From contig CAWIEI010000023.1 of the NCBI GenBank assembly GCA_963834965.1, forward strand, positions 155,970 to 219,969: DNA of 64,000 bases, given 5' to 3'. The stretch comes from Fodinibacter sp963834965 (lineage in GTDB: Bacteria; Actinomycetota; Actinomycetes; Actinomycetales; Dermatophilaceae). A model generated the notes under the pieces. It was not told the DNA's origin. It saw only the letters and a list, made by a program, of their open reading frames with translations, and made no database searches. A program made the translations under genes and the position numbers. Shown here in pieces: positions 60,792 through 64,000 of this stretch (position 1 is the first letter of the stretch; each line of letters opens with the position of its first letter).

Positions 60792-61106
60792 ATGACCAAG
60801 TACGTCTATGACGAGGAAGCCAGCGAACGGCTCCACATGGATGTGGTTCATGAGGTTGACGACCGACCAGGGTCGGTGAGCGAATGGCTGGCGGCCAGGC
60901 GTCGACTGAACGCCGTTAAGGACCCCTTGGCGCGCAAAATCATCGAGCTTCACCGTGACTGCGGTTCGGGGCAGGGTGAGTGTGACTCGGGCTTCGATGA
61001 TCCAGTGCCGCTGGCCGAACGCAGGGACTGGGGCTGTGAGACGACGTCACTAGTTGCCGCGCATTACGGAATCGAGTACCGCACCCCGGCAGACGACCAC
61101 GCTTGA
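60792..61106 (+). CDS. Hypothetical 104-residue protein
   Basis: An acidic-basic soluble protein opening MTKYVYDEEASERLHMDV. The second half has IIELHRDCGSGQGECDSGF and ERRDWGCETTSLVAAHYGIEY: three cysteines and a terminal HYGIEY, a pattern of small actinobacterial proteins with a possible zinc site (CxxxxxC plus a later Cys and His). No known function. ATG at 60792 lies six bases after a -10-like TAGCGT and has no ribosome-binding site, so it is probably leaderless. It precedes the recombinase gene by 142 bases on the same strand. Confidence 0.55.
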   Translation: MTKYVYDEEASERLHMDVVHEVDDRPGSVSEWLAARRRLNAVKDPLARKIIELHRDCGSGQGECDSGFDDPVPLAERRDWGCETTSLVAAHYGIEYRTPADDHA

Positions 61107-61248
61107 CCCACCCCGCATCACAGCGCGGCCTGCAGGCGCTAGTTGCGCAGGCGGCCTCGGTCTTACCGTCGGATGGTTCGAGGGCCTGGCCGCGGTAGCG
61201 GCGGGCGTGGCGTGGGCCTCTGAGTGGGTCGCCGCGCGAGGTAAACCA

Positions 61249-62163
61249 ATGTCCACTACAACTGCTCTGTTGCCGTTCCAGCCGGCAACGATGTCGACCG
61301 CCCAGCTGGCGGCGGTCTCGTTCCTGGCCCGCTACTCCGGGCGAAGCCACCACCTGTACCAGTTCCAACTGCGCGAGTGGTTCGCCTGGTGTGAGCGAAA
61401 CGGCCTCGACCCGCTGGTCGGGGTCCAGCGCGCGCATGTCGAGCTGTACATCCGAAGTTTGGGCGAGCGCGGCCTGATGGACTCGTCCGTGGTGTCGATG
61501 ATGAACGGCGTGCGGGGCTTCTTCAAGTTCGCGCACATCGACGGCCTCATCCCGGCCGACCCGGCGGTGTACGCCCGGCTGCCGAAGGTGCAGCGCGACG
61601 AGTCCCGAACCCAGGGCCTGGATCGGCTCGAGCTCATCCGGTTCCTGCAGATCGCCCAGACCATCACGGTGCACCACGGTGCGCTGGCGTACCTGCTCGG
61701 TATCAACGCGCTACGCGCCTCCGAGGCAGCGGCGGTGCGGATCGAGGACTACGCCGACACCCTGCGCGGGCACCGCGTCCTACACCTGGTCGGCAAAGGC
61801 AACAAGCCCGCCACCATGCCGATCACCATCCCCGTCCTACGCGTGCTCGAGGCCTGCCGCGGTGAACGCGTCAGCGGCCCACTGGTGCTGCGGCCCCTGT
61901 CCGGGCAACCGATCGACCGACGCGACGCCTACCAAATGGTTGTCAGGATCGCCAAGGCGGCCGGCATCCCCAGGCACATCAGCCCGCACTCACTGCGGCA
62001 CGCGGCCATCACCAACGCCTTGGACGCCGGGGTGCCCCTGCGCGATGCGCAGATCCTCGCCCGCCACGCTGACCCCAGAACCACCGAGCACTACGACCGC
62101 GCCCGCGGCAACCTCGACCGGCACGCCGTGCACTTCCTCACCGCCTACGTCGCCGGCGTATGA
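61249..62163 (+). CDS. Tyrosine recombinase/integrase
   Basis: A 304-residue tyrosine recombinase. An N-terminal SAM-like core-binding domain (about 15-105) precedes the catalytic domain. The catalytic set is complete: Arg156 (NALRASEA), Lys183, His247/Arg250 (HSLRH), His273 (ARHADPRTT) and the nucleophile Tyr282 (EHYDRA). ATG at 61249 has GAGGT six bases upstream; a longer reading to 61054 is out of family. No excisionase or attachment-site duplication is seen. Family knowledge: stand-alone recombinases of this size mark mobile or genomic-island DNA. Confidence 0.88.
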   Translation: MSTTTALLPFQPATMSTAQLAAVSFLARYSGRSHHLYQFQLREWFAWCERNGLDPLVGVQRAHVELYIRSLGERGLMDSSVVSMMNGVRGFFKFAHIDGLIPADPAVYARLPKVQRDESRTQGLDRLELIRFLQIAQTITVHHGALAYLLGINALRASEAAAVRIEDYADTLRGHRVLHLVGKGNKPATMPITIPVLRVLEACRGERVSGPLVLRPLSGQPIDRRDAYQMVVRIAKAAGIPRHISPHSLRHAAITNALDAGVPLRDAQILARHADPRTTEHYDRARGNLDRHAVHFLTAYVAGV

Positions 62164-62345
62164 CCTGTCTCCGACAAGTGCGCTAGCGACATCATCGCGA
62201 GCGTCTCTGCGCCGCCTGCCGCCATCTCGCACAGGGAACTGAGTTGCGCTTCTGGGGGTTTGGCGAGCCTGCGCCACCCGCCAGCACCAGGCTCTCCCAC
62301 TTGGGAGTTACACCCGTTGCCACAGGCCAGAGTGGCGCTTCGACC

Positions 62346-63044
62346 TCAGCCTGCGGCCCAGTCAATCGGTGGTTGGTTCCCCTCGATGAGGTACCCATTG
62401 GTCCTTGAGAAGGGGTGGCTGCCGAAGAAGCCCCGGTAGGCGGACAGCGGCGAGGGGTGGGGGGATTCGATCACCCTGTGCTTGGGATTGGTGATCAGCT
62501 TCTTCTTCCGTCGGGCGTGGCTCCCCCACAGGATGAAGACCACCCTCTGGCCCTTCTCATTGATGGTGTGCAGCACCCGGTCGGTGAAGCGCTCCCAACC
62601 GTGGCCTCGATGAGAACCAGCTTGGCCGTCACGGACCGTGAGCGTCGTGTTGAGCAGCAGCACGCCATTCCGCGCCCAGCCTTCTAGGTCGCCGTTGGGC
62701 AGTTCGACGCCCACGTCGTCCTTCAACTCCTTGAGGATGTTCACCAAGGACGGCGGGCTCTTCTGTAAGTCACCGGGAACCGAGAAGCAGAGCCCCTGGG
62801 CTTGGCCGGGTCCGTGGTACGGGTCTTGGCCGAGGATGACCACGCGGGTGTCGTCGTACGAAGTCAGACGGAACGCGGTGAGTACCTGGTCTGGCGGCGG
62901 GTACACCTCGTGTTCGGCCCTCTGAGAGTCCACGAAGTCCCGAAGGCTGGTCCACTCGGGCTCGGTCAACGCCCTGCCTAACCGCTCGCTCCAGTCCGAG
63001 GGCAGCACCCACTCACCCTGCCCAGACGTCGAACAGTTACCCAT
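62346..63044 (-). CDS. ung: Uracil-DNA glycosylase (family 1)
   Basis: A 232-residue UDG. The catalytic Asp is in GQDPYHGPGQAQGLCF, the Asn-containing LLLNTTLTVRD follows, and the C-terminal HPSPLSAYRGF holds the second catalytic His. It removes uracil from DNA. Spelling of several codons is more AT-rich than the core genes, and it sits beside an integrase, so it may be an accessory copy rather than the housekeeping one. ATG at 63044 overlaps the upstream DUF6994 gene by eight bases. Confidence 0.9.
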   Translation of the reverse strand: MGNCSTSGQGEWVLPSDWSERLGRALTEPEWTSLRDFVDSQRAEHEVYPPPDQVLTAFRLTSYDDTRVVILGQDPYHGPGQAQGLCFSVPGDLQKSPPSLVNILKELKDDVGVELPNGDLEGWARNGVLLLNTTLTVRDGQAGSHRGHGWERFTDRVLHTINEKGQRVVFILWGSHARRKKKLITNPKHRVIESPHPSPLSAYRGFFGSHPFSRTNGYLIEGNQPPIDWAAG

Positions 63045-63774
63045 GCCGATGGTCTTCCGGAGGTTTGTCTGTCAGGTTCTCCCGCGCCCACTGGTCTATG
63101 CGGACGTTCCGCGCCCGGACGAAGTCGATGCTCCGTCGCCGGTACTCCAGGTAGGTCTTCGGGTCGCCCGGGACTGCTGGGGTAGTGAAGTCATCGAACG
63201 GCATGAAGAACCGTACGGTGCCATCCTCCGCCAGGAGGTCCTGAAGAAGGAAGAAGTTCACGTAGCCGTTGAAGTCGTCGAACAGATCGAAAAAAGTGGC
63301 GTACCGCGAGAGGACTACGCCGAGCTCACTCGGCAAACCGGAGTAGTGCCGTCGGATGCACTCGAGGGTGAGATCCATACGGTCGGCGATCTTGCCGTTC
63401 ATTCCCCGAGCCATGTTGAGGGTCCACTGGCCGTCCACCATGTTGCTCGGGAAGACCATCATCCCCCCAATGGTGTAGCCGACAGAGTCGAAGCTCTCGA
63501 CATCTGCCTTGGGTACCTGACGAATCAGGTCGGCCGTCGACTGCCAGTAGCTGAAAGTCGCGATCACAGAGTCGCTGCTAAGGAAGAACTCTCCAACTTC
63601 GGAGTTGTGATGCAGGTACTCACCCTTTGTCGTGATGTCGAGGTCGAAGGCGTGACCGTTCGGAAGCGGCTTGCTCCAAAGCAGTTGGTGGTACCGGCGA
63701 AGGGTCGGGCTGCTCCGGTCGGGGTCGTCGTCGCTCGCATCGTCCCGAAAGTCGAAGCCAGTGTTGATGAGCAT
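63037..63774 (-). CDS. DUF6994-family protein
   Basis: A 245-residue protein: GFDFRDDASDDDPDRSSPTLRRYHQLLWSKPLP is the family-type opening (in two parts), then GEFFLSSDSV, IGGMMVFPSN and FNGYVNFFLLQDLL. No catalytic motif stands out. The 60 bases from 63241 contain 28 G/C, far below the window average, which suggests acquired DNA. Its stop is eight bases inside the ung gene, so the two are translated together; a link to uracil repair or to defence is inference. Start ATG at 63774. Confidence 0.7.
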   Translation of the reverse strand: MLINTGFDFRDDASDDDPDRSSPTLRRYHQLLWSKPLPNGHAFDLDITTKGEYLHHNSEVGEFFLSSDSVIATFSYWQSTADLIRQVPKADVESFDSVGYTIGGMMVFPSNMVDGQWTLNMARGMNGKIADRMDLTLECIRRHYSGLPSELGVVLSRYATFFDLFDDFNGYVNFFLLQDLLAEDGTVRFFMPFDDFTTPAVPGDPKTYLEYRRRSIDFVRARNVRIDQWARENLTDKPPEDHRHG

Positions 63775-64000
63775 CTCGGTCCCTTCTCCGGCAGGTCGTG
63801 TCGCAAGGTGTCCTCACCTGCCGTCCGACGATTGCCTCCTTGGCACCGTATCGCCGGGGACCGGGGTCGGCGTCGGATCGCGATCCTGCTAACACTCAGT
63901 AAGCTCACCGTCCCGATCCGCGTGGGACCAGGCCCGTAGGCGCAGCAGGAGGCCTCCCGGCCGGCTTTACTCGTGCCGCGCTCGGGACGTGCGTCTCATC

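Noticed and set aside
60474..60953. A 159-codon minus-strand reading
   Set aside because: It overlaps the better supported gene at 60792, has no family features and its start is inside that gene.
61249..62163. A prophage around the recombinase
   Set aside because: No structural, lysis or packaging gene is present within the window on either side.

Overview
The window is high-GC, densely coded actinobacterial DNA. GTG starts are frequent, adjacent genes often overlap by four bases (GTGA or ATGA), and several genes appear to be read from leaderless transcripts. Family content (HemQ/CgoX/HemE coproporphyrin haem genes, Hen1-Pnkp RNA repair, a LigD with polymerase and ligase domains, DUF3000, a mycothiol-type TIGR03086 protein, DUF4349) suggests a member of the Micrococcales, perhaps the Intrasporangiaceae group. 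That placement is inference; no rRNA is present.

Region 1 (1-14.5 kb) looks like one stress or membrane regulon built around a large MalT-like LuxR regulator at 5128-7737. Around it lie a CoA-disulfide-reductase/rhodanese, a 14-helix drug exporter, a 74-residue protein, a P-type cation ATPase, a peptidoglycan-binding lipoprotein and a membrane-anchored phosphodiesterase. Six copies of one imperfect palindrome, core TCAYCC-N5-GGRTGA, sit 67-140 bases upstream of exactly these six transcription units. A decayed SMP-30/gluconolactonase gene lies between two of them.

Region 2 (14.4-31.4 kb) is ordinary housekeeping sequence: tRNA-Val(CAC), pabB/pabC for folate, a broken multicopper oxidase, a P-loop kinase coupled to an ion channel, a tRNA Val-Cys-Gly cluster, YihY, an AidB-like dehydrogenase, PPK2, a RibD-like reductase, a large secreted subtilase, an alpha/beta hydrolase and LigD.

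Region 3 (31.4-43.6 kb) holds MsrB, an ArsR/SRPBCC/TIGR03086 operon with a readable promoter and paired operators, haem genes hemQ-hemY and hemE, a DUF4349 lipoprotein, and DUF3000-RNase D. Two different families of tandem palindromic repeats (33.5 kb and 39.1 kb) lie between genes.

Region 4 (43.6-55.1 kb) carries the hen1-pnkp RNA-repair pair, a fadA-fadB beta-oxidation pair behind a perfect 18-bp palindrome, a MurA homologue fused to an N-terminal XRE DNA-binding domain, a CPBP membrane protease, and a YjbR-type gene broken by a single missing base.

Region 5 (55.1-64 kb) is accessory. Probable insertion-sequence scars flank a three-PAS hybrid histidine kinase. Beyond it come an EVE-DUF3883 protein (a probable modification-dependent nuclease), an OGG-fold glycosylase-like protein with tiny upstream ORFs, a stand-alone tyrosine recombinase, and a uracil-DNA glycosylase overlapping a DUF6994 gene. 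Three separate proteins that sense or excise altered bases within 5 kb, next to a recombinase, make this the best candidate for an undescribed defence-type locus.
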